NCBI GenBank assembly: GCA_964036195.1
Contig: OZ038455.1
Location: 8,759,855 to 8,823,854, forward strand
Length of the DNA: 64,000 bases
Direction: 5' to 3'
Origin: Sphaerolaimus hirsutus
Taxonomy: Eukaryota > Nematoda > Chromadorea > Monhysterida > Sphaerolaimidae
A program made the translations under genes and the position numbers. Position 1 is the stretch's first letter; every line of letters starts with the position of its first letter. Positions 34,108 to 43,949 of this stretch are shown here, one piece after another. The notes below the pieces were generated by a model. It worked only from the letters and a program-made list of their open reading frames with translations, ran no database searches and was not told the origin of the DNA.

Positions 34108-36104
34108 AATCCCAGAGAAAATTGGAAGAGTGCCAAAAAGGCCGTTTTTGTGTGTTTTGGCACATATCCCGCAGCCACTGCTGCCACAGGGAGGAGTTTT
34201 GTGATGTTTTAGGCTGTAGGTTGTAGGTTTAGGGAGTAGGTTCGCGGTAGGTGCCGCGGTGTGTGATTTACAGCGTATGTAATTGTATTTATGTGCACTT
34301 ATTTACCCACCTAACCCCCTTAGTTTGTGATAATTGCATGTGTTTGTGATTGTATTTTTACGTTCGCATTTGTTTCTGTGTTTCGCACGTATTTCTGTGT
34401 TCTGCACTTATTTCTGTGGTTGCACTTTTGCACTTTGTGTTTACTTCGCGTCAGTCGATTGGTACGCTGGTTTGGACGAGCTCACGTTTGAGCAAACACA
34501 GTTATTTTTGTACTTTGGTCCTTTTGCTTGTGTTTGCAGCTTTCGAGTAGCCTGTGGATTTACCCGGCTTGTTTTTAATTGTATTAGGTTTAATTTGGAG
34601 AGTTTCGCTCAGTTGAGTCATTTTTAGCTGTTAGTTGTACGTTTACATTTGGTAGGTTACTGTAGGTGGTTATTTCTTAGTTTGGCACAGTTCCAAGTTT
34701 GGTTTTATTAGCTGGCTGAGTGCCAGAAGAAAGGTGTTCCTGAATGTCAAGTCACCATTCCCTTGTTCCATTAAAAAGTAACCCTTGTAGTGTAGGGTTC
34801 TGTTCAGCTGGAGTCACTTATTTTTGGTACGGTTTTGAATGCACTTTCGTGATTGGTTGGCTCCGCCCAGCTGCAAACCAGTTTTGGGCACTTCAAACCC
34901 ATAAAAGAGAGCCCCAATCTTGTGATCATCATCAGTCTATCCAATCCAATTCTAATTACTAAGTCAGTGATTTACCAGCTGAAATGAGCCTACCCTTGGT
35001 TATTCATTCTCTGCTAACTCTGGCATAGGCCTTCTCTTCCCTCTGCACGGTGACATTTAGGTTCACAGGGGCAGGAGTGGCCACACAGAGCTGCCGGTAT
35101 AGCTAAGATAGGGTGTTGTATGGGGAGAACCCACCATCTGTGATGCTTACTGTACGTCTGGACCTCTGTGGACTTGTTTTAGGCGTAGTATAAGCTGAAG
35201 TAGGCTGTACACCTATTGACTCGCTCTAGGCTTTCGTAAGGGCCCAAACAGTTGTGCTACGTTGTCGTAGATTACTTTTGATAGTGGTGCTGTGCCAAGC
35301 TAGGACTTAAGTACCTGGTCTTGTGTGGTCTCTTACCAGTGCATTGCATTGCTATCCTCACCTATCTGGTTTAGCTTATATGACCCTGAGTGTTATTTAG
35401 TCATTTTTATGTTAATGTGTTGATTTGGAAAGTGGAAAGGTAAATTGGAAATATTTAAATACTTTGGAAAACTTTATTTGCAACGTTATTCGAGAAACCC
35501 AATTAGTGTAATTCAAGCTTACTCCAGTGCAACTATTCTCTACCCAAATCTATTGGCTCATTCCAGCTAGTGGATCTAATTATTTCTATTCTAATTTGTG
35601 AATTATGATGGAAGTCGTTTTTGTTTGCTTGCATTCAAATAAGGTTGAATTGTCGGTTTTTGAAGCGTGGGCGAATCTTGTTTCTGTTTCCGAAAGCGCG
35701 CCAAGTTCTGAAGGGTTCTGGGAGGTTGATGATTTGGAAATGGGCCCTGTTTTTGATAGTTTTGAACCCGTGTCGGAATTGTTTCAAATTCAGCGGAGGG
35801 CCACGTATGCGGAAAAGGTTCAGGGCGCTGGCGATTTTGTTACTGATTCTGTTCTGCCCAATGGCGAAGTGATTTGTGGTGCTTCTCAGCAGTGGTTGCT
35901 TAATCACTTGATCATGGAGCCAGCTTTTATTGAGCCCGGAATTTGTGGTGTTTCTGAGAAAACTGCTGAAAGGCTGAGGAAAGTTGTGCAGCCTAGAAAC
36001 CTTTGGTATTTGGTGGGTAAGAGAGGGAAATTACAGCCGCACGTTATCCGCCGCAAGCTTTTGCAATTTGCGCGACCGGACTTTGTTAGCTGTGGCAACC
36101 AAGT

Positions 36105-36149
36105 AGACCGAAAAGTTCTGAAGCCTACGTCCTTCGGAATAGCTAGGTC
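36105..36149 (+). repeat. Hairpin 5, 3' LTR copy
   Basis: Copy of 10298-10342. The stem is CTGAAG/CTTCGG because of one C to T change, converting the C-G pair to a mismatch or wobble. Confidence 0.8.
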
Positions 36150-36532
36150 GAAAGGCACCAAGCTAGTGAAGTTTGGCAGACAGGTTTCCCGCGCATGCGG
36201 CAAGCGTAGGGCTTGTAGGGCAATTGTTGATTGTCCGGTAGACATCATGTCGCTCGTTGAATTATCGGAGTTGTGCGATCATCTAGTTGGCGTGTTGCCA
36301 TCGTTTGTCGTTCCACACGTGCAGAAGGTAACCAAGTCCCCCGTTAGGCGCTGTAGATTTGGTGTAATTAGGCAGGATGGACTGCATGAGCGCATCGTTG
36401 AGAGTTCTGACGGAAATGGACATTGTCCAAGGTGTTGCTATTTGGCCCATAATGATGAAGATGTAGTACCCGGGGGTGTATTATATTATATTAGAGGCAA
36501 GGTTGCAAGACCCGGGGGGTTATATCATTATA

Positions 36533-36536
36533 CAAC
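36533..36536 (+). repeat. Target site duplication, right (CAAC)
   Basis: CAAC directly after the 3' LTR, matching 7301-7304. Confidence 0.8.
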
Positions 36537-36782
36537 ACTCACTTTTACTTGTACTCACTTTATAATTACCTGGGTACAAAATCGAAAAATACTGACTTTC
36601 ACGATTTCCATGAGTAAAAATACGGGTCACGTTTACTCACCATTTACGCAGTGTAAAAGTAAAAAAATTCACTTTACGTTTTCCGCAGTCAGTTGTAAGT
36701 AGAAAATACTTTACGTTCACTTTGAAAAACTTCAGTACTGTCAACAACTCTGCTTCCAATTAACCCCCCCCCCCCCCCTCAG

Positions 36783-36989
36783 ATGACGCAAACAATCTCC
36801 GGTCTGGCCCGCTTCGAGAACGTCCAAATGATGGGCGTCAGCGAGCCGACCGACTACGCGGCCAAGATGGCCTCGGGCAACGTGTCCGTGCCGTTCGTGC
36901 TCACGTTCGCGTACAAGCCGCGTAACGTGGACGCGCGCAAGGGCGACGGACCCGTGGACACGGAGTATGTGGATAGTTTGAATTCGTGG
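36783..36989 (+). CDS. PDXDC1: PDXDC1-like exon 9, after the giant intron
   Basis: Acceptor is a 17-base C run followed by TCAG. It has 69 codons in phase 0 beginning MTQTISGLARFENVQMMG, with SVPFVLTFAYKP (equivalent to PVVVFRF) and DSLNSW at the end (equivalent to DALNRW). Donor TCGTGG|GTGAGT. It continues exon 8 in frame. Confidence 0.85.
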
Positions 36990-37450
36990 GTGAGTGTTTA
37001 GTTGTTGAGAGTTGAGGGCTTTGATTTGGATGTGGGGTTTGGGGGGGTGACTTTTGAGGCGGTGATATGTGCAGTTACTTTGATAGTAAGTCTCGTTTCT
37101 GGTGGTGGTGGTGGTGCCGATCTGTGTCACCCCTTACAAACCCCTGACGATGAATGGCTGCCCGCCTACTGTCGGAGTATTTTTCAAAGTACATCTCTTG
37201 CGTAAATATTTTTGCGGTGTCAAATTTTTTTTTTTCCGCACATTCGTTTTACCGTATTACTCCTAATTAAATTCTCCCTTGAATAAATTCAGTCGGAATA
37301 TCCTCTAGTGTTGATATTCTTCATAAATTGGTATGTTAACGCAAGAATTTGTTGTGGAATTTCACGAAAAACCTGACGAAATAATAATCCCCCTCAACTT
37401 TTGCCAGCGAAAAAAAAAAAACCCACTGCCCCCTGGGAATATTTCGAGGA

Positions 37451-37551
37451 TACCGTATTTCCTAGAAATACCCCCAGGGGGTTTATTTCTTTTAGAGTGA
37501 GAATTTTGAGGGGAGGGTTTAAACGCAGGGGTATTTCGAGAATATACGGTA
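37451..37551. mobile_element. MITE, TACCGTA family, 101 bp
   Basis: TACCGTATTTCCTAGAAATA at the left and GGGTATTTCGAGAATATACG with terminal GTA at the right. It lies in intron 9. The interior GTTTATTTCTTTTAGAGTGA resembles the 6519 copy. Confidence 0.7.
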
Positions 37552-37695
37552 CATGCTTTTCATAAAACATCAAGATAACAAAATACTTATGAAAGGCAAA
37601 TTCAGTCTGTTTTATGTCTTTGCCATCCAGTGGTGAATTAAATATATAAATAAAAACTCTATTTAAAGCACTAACAAACATTATTTTCACTGCAG

Positions 37696-37804
37696 ATTGG
37701 CCAGGGTCTGGTGGCGGATTGTCCCAATTTCGGCCTGCAATTCATCGATTTAGGTGCGGATCAGTCAACTGCCTTCCGTTTTTGCCCCATGGAGACCGCT
37801 GCAG
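37696..37804 (+). CDS. PDXDC1: PDXDC1-like exon 10
   Basis: Acceptor TTTTCACTGCAG and donor GCTGCAG|GTGCTT. It reads IGQGLVADCPNFGLQFIDLG and then STAFRFCPMETAA. This matches the PDXDC1 strand pair GLTVMDLE...CLRFSPLMTAA. It ends in phase 1. Confidence 0.85.
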
Positions 37805-37884
37805 GTGCTTTCTTTTTTGGTATTTTCCAACGTTGATTTAACGTTGAAACAGTATGAAACTCCGCCTTGTTTTGCACATGGCAG

Positions 37885-37943
37885 CTCTGAATACGACCGC
37901 GCAACATGTGGCCGACTTCATGAAGCACCTTGAAGATGTTTTG
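37885..37943 (+). CDS. PDXDC1: PDXDC1-like exon 11 (small)
   Basis: Acceptor CACATGGCAG and donor GTTTTG|GTACGT. It completes the split Ala codon and reads LNTTAQHVADFMKHLEDVL, equivalent to the amphipathic helix after TAAVLGT in PDXDC1. Confidence 0.8.
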
Positions 37944-37986
37944 GTACGTTTCATTGTTGATTCTGATTCTCTGTGACGCCTGGTTC

Positions 37987-38106
37987 CAATCCCAGGATCT
38001 GTAAAATGTCAAATGTCATGTAAAATGCCCTACAAAATAGCAAATTGGTTGCCATTTTGCAGGTTATCTTACATGACATTTGACATTTTACAGGGTCTGG
38101 GACGGC
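37987..38106. mobile_element. Foldback MITE in intron 11
   Basis: CAATCCCAGGATCTGTAAAA at the left and TTTTACAGGGTCTGGGACGG at the right, arms TGTCAAATGTCATGTAAAAT and its complement. A member of the CAGTCCCAAG family. Confidence 0.7.
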
Positions 38107-38553
38107 ACTGCACCATTCCGCATGTAAACCCATCCCGCATGTTGACCCGGAACACAATTAATTATACCCGGCATGCTGAAAATGGGCTATAAACACCTGA
38201 CTTAGTGATTTTGAAGGTGAAAAGCTATAAGAAGTATGAAAATCAGCGATTTTGGGTGAAAATTAGGGTAAATTGCTCAAAAGCGCTCTAGATAGCTAGA
38301 TAGCTAGGAATTTGCGGGGGGGGGGTGTTCAAGGGAAAGTAGTCAAAAAATTTGCGCCAGGGATATGAAGATAGCTGCTGGGCGGTTTGGGGTGGGTTTA
38401 CCTGCCCCTCTTCCTTCCCCTGCGGGTATAATGGGTCTAGATGCGTGCTGGGTTTAGATGCGGAATAGGCTTGACCCGTCTGGGACTGCCCCGTGGTGAT
38501 GTCAGTACCGAAACACCAAAAAAACCCGCTAACCTCCCTACAAACACGCATAG

Positions 38554-38672
38554 ACAATAGTGGAGGCGACTGTGCGCGCGCGCGTCGAGTTGACGTCTAT
38601 TCTGTCCGAACCTGACTGTGCCAGACTCAGGAGGGTGCCCGTGCTCAAGTGGGCCGGCGCCGGCGCTGTCAG
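38554..38672 (+). CDS. PDXDC1: PDXDC1-like exon 12
   Basis: Acceptor CGCATAG|ACA was chosen to keep phase 0. It reads TIVEATVRARVELTSILSEP and then VPVLKWAGAGAV. This matches PDXDC1 EVEATAGLLYVDD...NWSGIGVV. The donor CAG|GTTGAT leaves phase 2, which does not match the frame of exon 13. The true donor may lie slightly upstream (GCT|GTCAGG), or a base may be wrong. Confidence 0.7.
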
Positions 38673-39159
38673 GTTGATTTTTATTCAATTTAATTTGATA
38701 TGGGGGATTAATTGAGGGTTGTGAGTTTTTTCGCTCTGTCGGATGGCAAAATATGCTTAGAGATAAATGTGTGTTTTTTAGATTGAATGCACCTCTATCC
38801 CAATCTTGAATAACTCCCCCATTATTCAAGACTATACTATGACAAATCAGATGTATAGAAGACGATGCGTTTAAAATATACTGAACCCAAACCCAAAAGT
38901 TATATCTGATAGTGTTTACATTGTGGTTCATCAGGTTCAGTTTTTCAGATGTTTTGAACTTTAATTCATAGTTTATCATGCAAATTTGCCACGCATTTCT
39001 GAAAACATCCTAACGGTTTACTCACCGCTACTCATGTCGGTTTTTTCTGACGAAAAAACTTCCCATGGCATTTATTCAAGAAAATACGGTATTTAGGCAC
39101 TTAAACCATAGTATTCACTGCAACTGAACGTTGGCAAAGTCGATGAATTATTCCACTAG
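38673..39159 (+). other. Intron 12, no exon found
   Basis: AT-rich. I looked here for a micro-exon that would repair the phase between exons 12 and 13 and saw none. A partial TACCGTA-family end (AGAAAATACGGTATT) is at 39081. Confidence 0.5.
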
Positions 39160-39360
39160 TTCGTGTATTGCGCTACACTCCAACACCCCAAACACAAGGA
39201 CAAAATCGCAGCTACCTTCCATCGATAGTCGGCGATCTATCTTCGAATGAAACCGACTGGTCGACGCAACAAAAACAGCAAATATCGCACGTGAATATCG
39301 AGTTGGTGCACGCGCTTAGGTCCGCAGACTCCGCCTTTAGCACTGGGCACTCGGCTATTG
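39160..39360 (+). CDS. PDXDC1: PDXDC1-like exon 13
   Basis: Acceptor TTCCACTAG. The only open frame reads VRVLRYTPTPQTQGQ and on to SHVNIELVHALRSAD, ending STGHSAI. It matches VVRYEHAND...LLKKLNELES of PDXDC1. It needs one base from the preceding exon, which conflicts with exon 12 as drawn. Donor ATTG|GTCAGT in phase 1. Confidence 0.7.
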
Positions 39361-39779
39361 GTCAGTTTTTTTGTAACGATTTGAGTTGACAGCTGATTCG
39401 TTTTTTGGGCCCACACAGTGTTTAGTTGACATCATAATTTGTGTCACTTCGGCGTCATCACGCCTTCCATAAGTTTTCGGCTGGCCGTCTGCCAGTCGAA
39501 GACATAACTCCTGTATCTGTTTGTAGAGTATCGTGTCTGCAGAGTATAGTGCATACCGTGATATTTTATATCGTGACACTTTATTTTCATTATTTCAGGT
39601 AAGAGTGATGCTTTAAAAAAATTATGTTATTTAGTTGACATGCAGTTGACATGGTGACATTTATTTGCGATGTCGTCAACTACTGTGTGTGGGCCCATTG
39701 TTAGCAAATTTCCGCGGATACTGAACGTTCATCTTCAAAGTAAATTTCTGCTCAAAATTCAAAAAAGTGCAACTTTCAG

Positions 39780-39886
39780 ATGGTGTGGCGTGCGTAAAGT
39801 TCGGCATGCTGGCAGATGAAAGAGATTTGGCAGATTTGGTTAAAATGGTCGTGCAGAAGGGCAAGCAAATCGAACAGAGCAGCAAG
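39780..39886 (+). CDS. PDXDC1: PDXDC1-like exon 14
   Basis: Acceptor ACTTTCAG and donor AGCAAG|GTAGGG. It reads DGVACVKFGMLADERDLADL and then VKMVVQKGKQIEQSSK. This is equivalent to SCLYVGMASDNVDAAELVE and the helix that follows in PDXDC1. The phases fit both neighbours. Confidence 0.85.
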
Positions 39887-40286
39887 GTAGGGTGGTGAAA
39901 TTTTCATGGAAGTTCGCGTTTCTCCTGTAGAATGACAGTTGTTATTGACGACATCTCTGGGAGAGTTTTTTTCATATAAGAAAATATAAAAATATAGGTT
40001 TTTCATATTTATTTTTTGCCAGGATTTTCCCGAGAAATTTTATAATTATTTTCTTTGAGAGATTTTCTGAGATTTTTAAAAATATCAGAAATTCTCTCAA
40101 AAATATTTATTTTTTCAAGAGAGATTTAATTATATTTTCTTTATGAACGATTTTCTGATATCTATTCAGTCCCATTTTCTCAAAATCACCCGTTTTTCAA
40201 CACTAATCACAATGTTCCTTTAAGTTTAAATATACATTTACACCACACCACCTCAAATCACTAAATTCCACCCCCCCCCCCCGCAG
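39887..40286 (+). other. Intron 14, nothing recognised
   Basis: AT-rich with short GAGATTTTCTGA repeats, ending in a C run before the exon 15 acceptor. Confidence 0.5.
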
Positions 40287-40446
40287 TATCTGGAATCTCT
40301 GGCCTCTCTAGTGCGCCAGGGCATAGAAGCCGCATCAATGGATCTACAGCGGGAAAATGAACAGCGTCTGGCGTCAGAGGGGGTCATGCGCCAGCTCCCC
40401 ATGGTGGGCAGTCTGCTCAACTGGTGGGCGCCCCTACCTGAGGAGG
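40287..40446 (+). CDS. PDXDC1: PDXDC1-like exon 15
   Basis: Acceptor is a 12-base C run followed by GCAG; donor GAGGAGG|GTAAGG. It reads YLESLASLVRQGIEAASMDL and then GVMRQLPMVGSLLNWWAP. The second block is the most diagnostic match, equivalent to GVLRQIPVVGSVLNWFSP. It ends in phase 1. Confidence 0.9.
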
Positions 40447-40679
40447 GTAAGGTCATCAAGGGGAGGAGCTTTGATTTGAAGACTGGTTGGTTTTGGGTTG
40501 GGTGGCGTTTTTGGGTGCGTGTAAAGAGCCCTGTGAAGTGTGTAGTTAAGTGTCAAGTGACATTTAAGTTGTCACACAAGTTTGTCAATTGTCATCCAAA
40601 GTGTCAATTTTTCAGTAAAAAATTAGTACTTTTTCAGTAATAACATTCTGTGTTTATATTTTGACTCATACTGCATTTC

Positions 40680-41144
40680 TTCTAATAGAAGGGTGCCGTT
40701 CTATACATTTCGTCACATTTTTACCTGCCGTTCTATTGGAGACTGCCGTTCTATTTTTTCGCCAATTGTTCACACACTTCATTTGAACACAGTTCTATTT
40801 TTATGAAACTTCAGCAACATTTTAATATCAGAGCATCAATTTGTAATTTAATGTCAATATTTTAATGCTTTGAACGTTCTCGCCATCCATGTTTGTGTGT
40901 GTGTATGTTCTGGCACCCTTCCAATGTAATATCTACCTGCTGTTCTCTTGGAGGTGCCGTTCTATTGGAGGCTGCCGTTCTATTGTTTTCGTGAGTGCTA
41001 AATTGAGCCAGAACCTGCCGTTTTATTGGAGTCTGCCGTTATATTGTTTTCGTGAGTGCAAAATTGAGCCAAAACCTGCCGTTCTCTTGTAGGTGCCGTT
41101 CTATTGGAGGTATGCCGTTCTATTAGAATAAATACGGTAACCAT
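40680..41144. mobile_element. GCCGTTCTATTGGAG repeat element
   Basis: It is bounded by TTCTTCTAATAGAAGGGTGC and GCCGTTCTATTAGAATAAAT followed by ACGGTA. It contains many GCCGTTCTATTGGAG words. Within 40960-41120 a unit of about 75 bp with GTTTTCGTGAGTGC.AAATTG is repeated twice. It lies in intron 15 and is probably a relative of the TACCGTA family. Confidence 0.55.
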
Positions 41145-41247
41145 ATTTGGGAGCTTTAAAAGACCATTTATTTATTTAAAAACGTTCGTTTTTAGAAAAC
41201 GTGCACTTTAAAAAACACGTTTCTCCATCCACCCCCCCCCCCCGCAG

Positions 41248-41438
41248 GCCTAGTAGCTGCCACCTTCTACAAGCACCGGGCCGGACGGGTGTCCGAGTCG
41301 GACAACAGCGACTCGCGGCTGCAGCACAACGGCATGACGCCGGTGACGCCCGTGTCCACCCCTCAGCAGCCCCATCAGAAGATCGAGGAGGAAGTGGGCG
41401 GGGAGGAGGGGGGGAAGGAGGGGCAGGAGCAGGGGTAG
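41248..41438 (+). CDS. PDXDC1: PDXDC1-like terminal exon 16
   Basis: Acceptor CCCCGCAG. It completes a Gly codon, then reads GLVAATFYKHRAGRVSESDN and a low-complexity acidic tail ending EGQEQG and TAG at 41436-41438. The tail is much shorter than the long C-terminal tail I recall from vertebrate PDXDC1. No AATAAA occurs before 41694, inside the neighbouring MITE. Confidence 0.7.
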
Positions 41439-41658
41439 ATTGGGTAGTGTTGTGGCAGTGGATTGGTGTAGTGCTGATCAGAGTGGGTGGGACTGGGTTG
41501 GGAAAGTGTGAGTTTTTGATGTCTGATTTGGATAGGATGCGTCGATAAAAAGAGTTTGGATAGTGTTTCAAATTTTTCAAATGTTTTTTTTGTACTTATT
41601 GCACGTTTCAATCAGGTTGTCAGTGTAGCGGCTGAACAAGCCCGCTTTTCAAACAACA

Positions 41659-42119
41659 TACCGTAAATGCTCTATTAGGACGACCCCCCTCCAATAAAGC
41701 GACCTCTCCAATAGTACAACCCCCTTTGGCACGTTGTGTAAATATAAAGCGACCCTCTCCAATAATGTGACCCCCTCCAATGATGCGCCCCCAAAGAAAA
41801 ACATTTAAAAAAACAAAAAATGGACTTAAGAAAATGATGTCGCAATCTTCTTGCATCGCGACGCTAATTCGGCGGACAAGGTGGCAGTTCGCCAGCGCCA
41901 GCGGGCAATTCACAAGGGTATACATATTGCTATATTGCAAGGGCAATATTTCTCTACAATGCCATGCTCATACTAGAGTTACATGAACAGTTGAGTTGTT
42001 GAGGTGTCGAAAAATACAATGCGACCCTCTCCAATAAAGTGACCCCTCCAATAATGCGACCCCCAAAAGTGTGCTGAAAACAATAAACCGACAGTCGCCT
42101 TATTGGAGCATTTACGGTA
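41659..42119. mobile_element. MITE, TACCGTAAATGCTC type, 461 bp
   Basis: TACCGTAAATGCTCTATTAG at the left and CTTATTGGAGCATTTACGGT with final A at the right. The interior has multiple CCTCCAATAA(A) words. It begins 221 bases after the host stop codon and supplies AATAAA at 41694. Confidence 0.8.
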
Positions 42120-43390
42120 TTTAAGTGGTCATAAATGCAAATTCACCGGAAAATATGGTATTGGCACCACAGCGGTATTGTTGTCATTTTTTTTTAAAGT
42201 GCAGACTCACTTGTAATTACACTTGATGTCACCACCTTTTTGAACAGCACTGTGCTAATTCCCACATTTGCATGTTTCCGTGTTTTAGGTGGCGTGTGTT
42301 TACTTAGCATGTGATATATATTTACTCGCGATAAAAATTGCCCTTCCAGTACAACGTCTGTGTAGCGTTTTCGGTGTGCCGTTTTCTCTGCCTCTGCCCT
42401 GTGTGGTTTGGACACGGTATACTCAAAGTTGAGTGCTTATAAATGAGCTCTGAACGTATTCAATTGAATGTTGAGTTTGCTTTTTAATATACAGTTGACG
42501 GAGATAAACAAGTAAACTCAAAATTAAACTCAGCTACTTTCAAAACTGATTTATGAGTAAATGCTCAAGTTTGAGTCTGCTGGTTTAGTGAACTAGCCTG
42601 CTCAGTACCATTGCCAAATTTTTCTGGCACGTATATTTTGTCTCAACCACACTTAACAGTACTATGCCATTATGCCAAGTAAACTTTGCAAGCATATTGC
42701 ACGTGTTTATAAATGGTTTGACTCACAGTGATACTATATACGTGTGAAGGCAGGTAGAACGGTATCTCTATACGATAAATATTCCTTTTTGCAAACTTAG
42801 CCGTGATTACCGGTGCGGTACGGTATTTATTTTCTCACACCCTGGCACTGAATCGTGCTTTTTCTTTTGTCTTTTTGATGGAAATTTTGGATTTTCGAGT
42901 TTTGAGGGTTTTTGAGCATTTTCATTGGTCAATTCAATATTTGCGTTTGTTGGTGGTTTTTCAATTCGATTACGCCCTTTAAACGTGATGATTGTACTAG
43001 ATAGCAATAATACTTTTATGGTGTACAATTTGATTTTTGAAGCTTACTCGTTCATATATAATGGAATTCGCTTTATTATTTACTTATTGTCCCAGAAATC
43101 GTTATTTTCAATTTACAGCGAAATGTATGTCCTCTACATTTTAGGCTGTTGCAGAAGTTTTAATAGCTGTTTTTTTGCGAAAATGGCAGCTGTCTGACGC
43201 TACTTCTATTGTGAGGCGTCAGAAATGAGCTGTAATTTTGCAACAAACGGTGTGTGCGGTGTCAAATACCAATTCCACAGTACGTCGCAAGCTGCTGACA
43301 CAAATCGATTTGCATTTAAATTGGGAGTGAGAACTGGGAAATTTATTTAAATATTTCAAATATTATCTTTTTATTTTTCCTGCATAAATA
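42120..43390. other. Intergenic, no gene seen
   Basis: AT-rich with short ORFs of 70-90 codons that lack coding character. Confidence 0.5.
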
Positions 43391-43949
43391 CAGGGATGGG
43401 CATTTTCAGTTACCGCTGGAAAAACGCGATAGCTAGAGCTACGGTTGAGCTATCACAGTGAAATTTAACACAATGGAGTAGACTCCATAGGACACCTATT
43501 CTGAAGTTTGCAACCCAAACGGCCACATTTTGGGTGAGTTGTGGAACACACAGTTTTTAGTGTAATTTCGTGACTTGGCGTCACCCATAGGATAAATCGA
43601 GGGTGGCATTTGAGATGGGGGGGTCACCGCACCGGTGGTGTCGTCCCATTCTGTCGTACATTGGCCGATTTTGATGCCCTTTGTTAGGGTTTGGGGTCGG
43701 GGCTATGACCAAATTATTTTTTCTCTCGAACAGTCCCCCAGTCACGAGATAAGGGGGGGGTCAAGTCACAAAATTACACTCAAAACTGTGTGTTCCACAA
43801 CTCACCCAAAATGTGGCCGTTTGGGTTGCAAACTTCAGAATAGGTGTCCTATGGAGTCTACTCCATTGTGTTAAATTTCACTGTGATAGCTCAACCGTAG
43901 CTCAAGCTATCGCGTTTTTTCCAGCGGTAACTGAAAATGCCCACCCCTG
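43391..43949. mobile_element. Foldback hAT-like MITE, 559 bp
   Basis: CAGGGATGGGCATTTTCAG at the left and CTGAAAATGCCCACCCCTG at the right. The arms are about 190 bp and nearly perfect (to 43579 and from 43758). CAGGG-type ends suggest hAT, but I see no 8-bp target duplication. Confidence 0.75.

Larger units (their letters stand above)
7305..36532 (+). mobile_element. Giant Ty3/gypsy LTR retrotransposon, 29.2 kb
   Basis: The element has two direct repeats of 3421 bp at a constant offset of 25807 bases, a CAAC duplication, and a tRNA-Gln primer site. Gag with two zinc knuckles, a DTG protease, a YLDD reverse transcriptase, RNase H, and a D,D(35)E integrase with a GPY module follow. That order and the GPY module place it in Ty3/gypsy (Metaviridae). 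It is about five times the usual size. The extra length comes from 3.4-kb LTRs, an extra 5' ORF that begins inside the LTR, and 12 kb after pol carrying three further ORFs, one with a NADAR domain. It contains 24 copies of a conserved hairpin. It sits in intron 8 of the PDXDC1-like gene in the same orientation. Pol is split by a one-base shift at a C run, so this copy may be defective. Confidence 0.9.
33112..36532 (+). repeat. 3' LTR of the giant element
   Basis: It is collinear with the 5' LTR. It ends at 36532 and is followed by CAAC. Unlike a normal 3' LTR it does not follow the polypurine tract directly: 48 bases separate them (33064-33111), and those 48 bases also begin TGTAATGCC. Two hairpins have lost perfect loop or stem identity relative to the 5' copy (33983, C to T in the loop; 36117, C to T in the stem). 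Confidence 0.9.
2957..41438 (+). other. PDXDC1: PDXDC1-like gene, 16 exons in window, 5' end missing
   Basis: Sixteen exons on the plus strand give a protein that aligns along its length with PDXDC1, a group II PLP-dependent decarboxylase relative. Landmarks in order are a serine/proline-rich N-terminal linker, the YISTL-like helix region in exon 3, a WLHV-type strand in exon 6, the region equivalent to the PLP-lysine loop in exon 7, LPYWVGL in exon 8, and the conserved C-terminal block RQLPMVGSLLNWW in exon 15. Exon phases agree at every junction except 12/13. The initiator exon is upstream of base 1. In exon 7 the region that carries the PLP lysine in active family members reads LALGAW, with no lysine; as far as I recall vertebrate PDXDC1 lacks it too. 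That argues for a non-catalytic protein. Intron 8 (5808-36782) is about 31 kb because of an inserted giant retrotransposon. Confidence 0.85.

Noticed and set aside
7305-36149. Hairpin array as CRISPR or tRNA-like genes
   Set aside because: There are no regular spacers or direct repeats of constant period, and no tRNA cloverleaf. The flanks are inverted, not direct.
35605-36702. 365-codon ORF in the 3' LTR and adjoining intron
   Set aside because: It is the LTR copy of the ORF1 start running by chance into host intron, not a separate gene.
38479-38498. CTGGGACTGCCCCGTGG in intron 11, identical to part of hairpin 18
   Set aside because: A 17-base match without the loop or the left arm. Too short to call a hairpin copy or an insertion.
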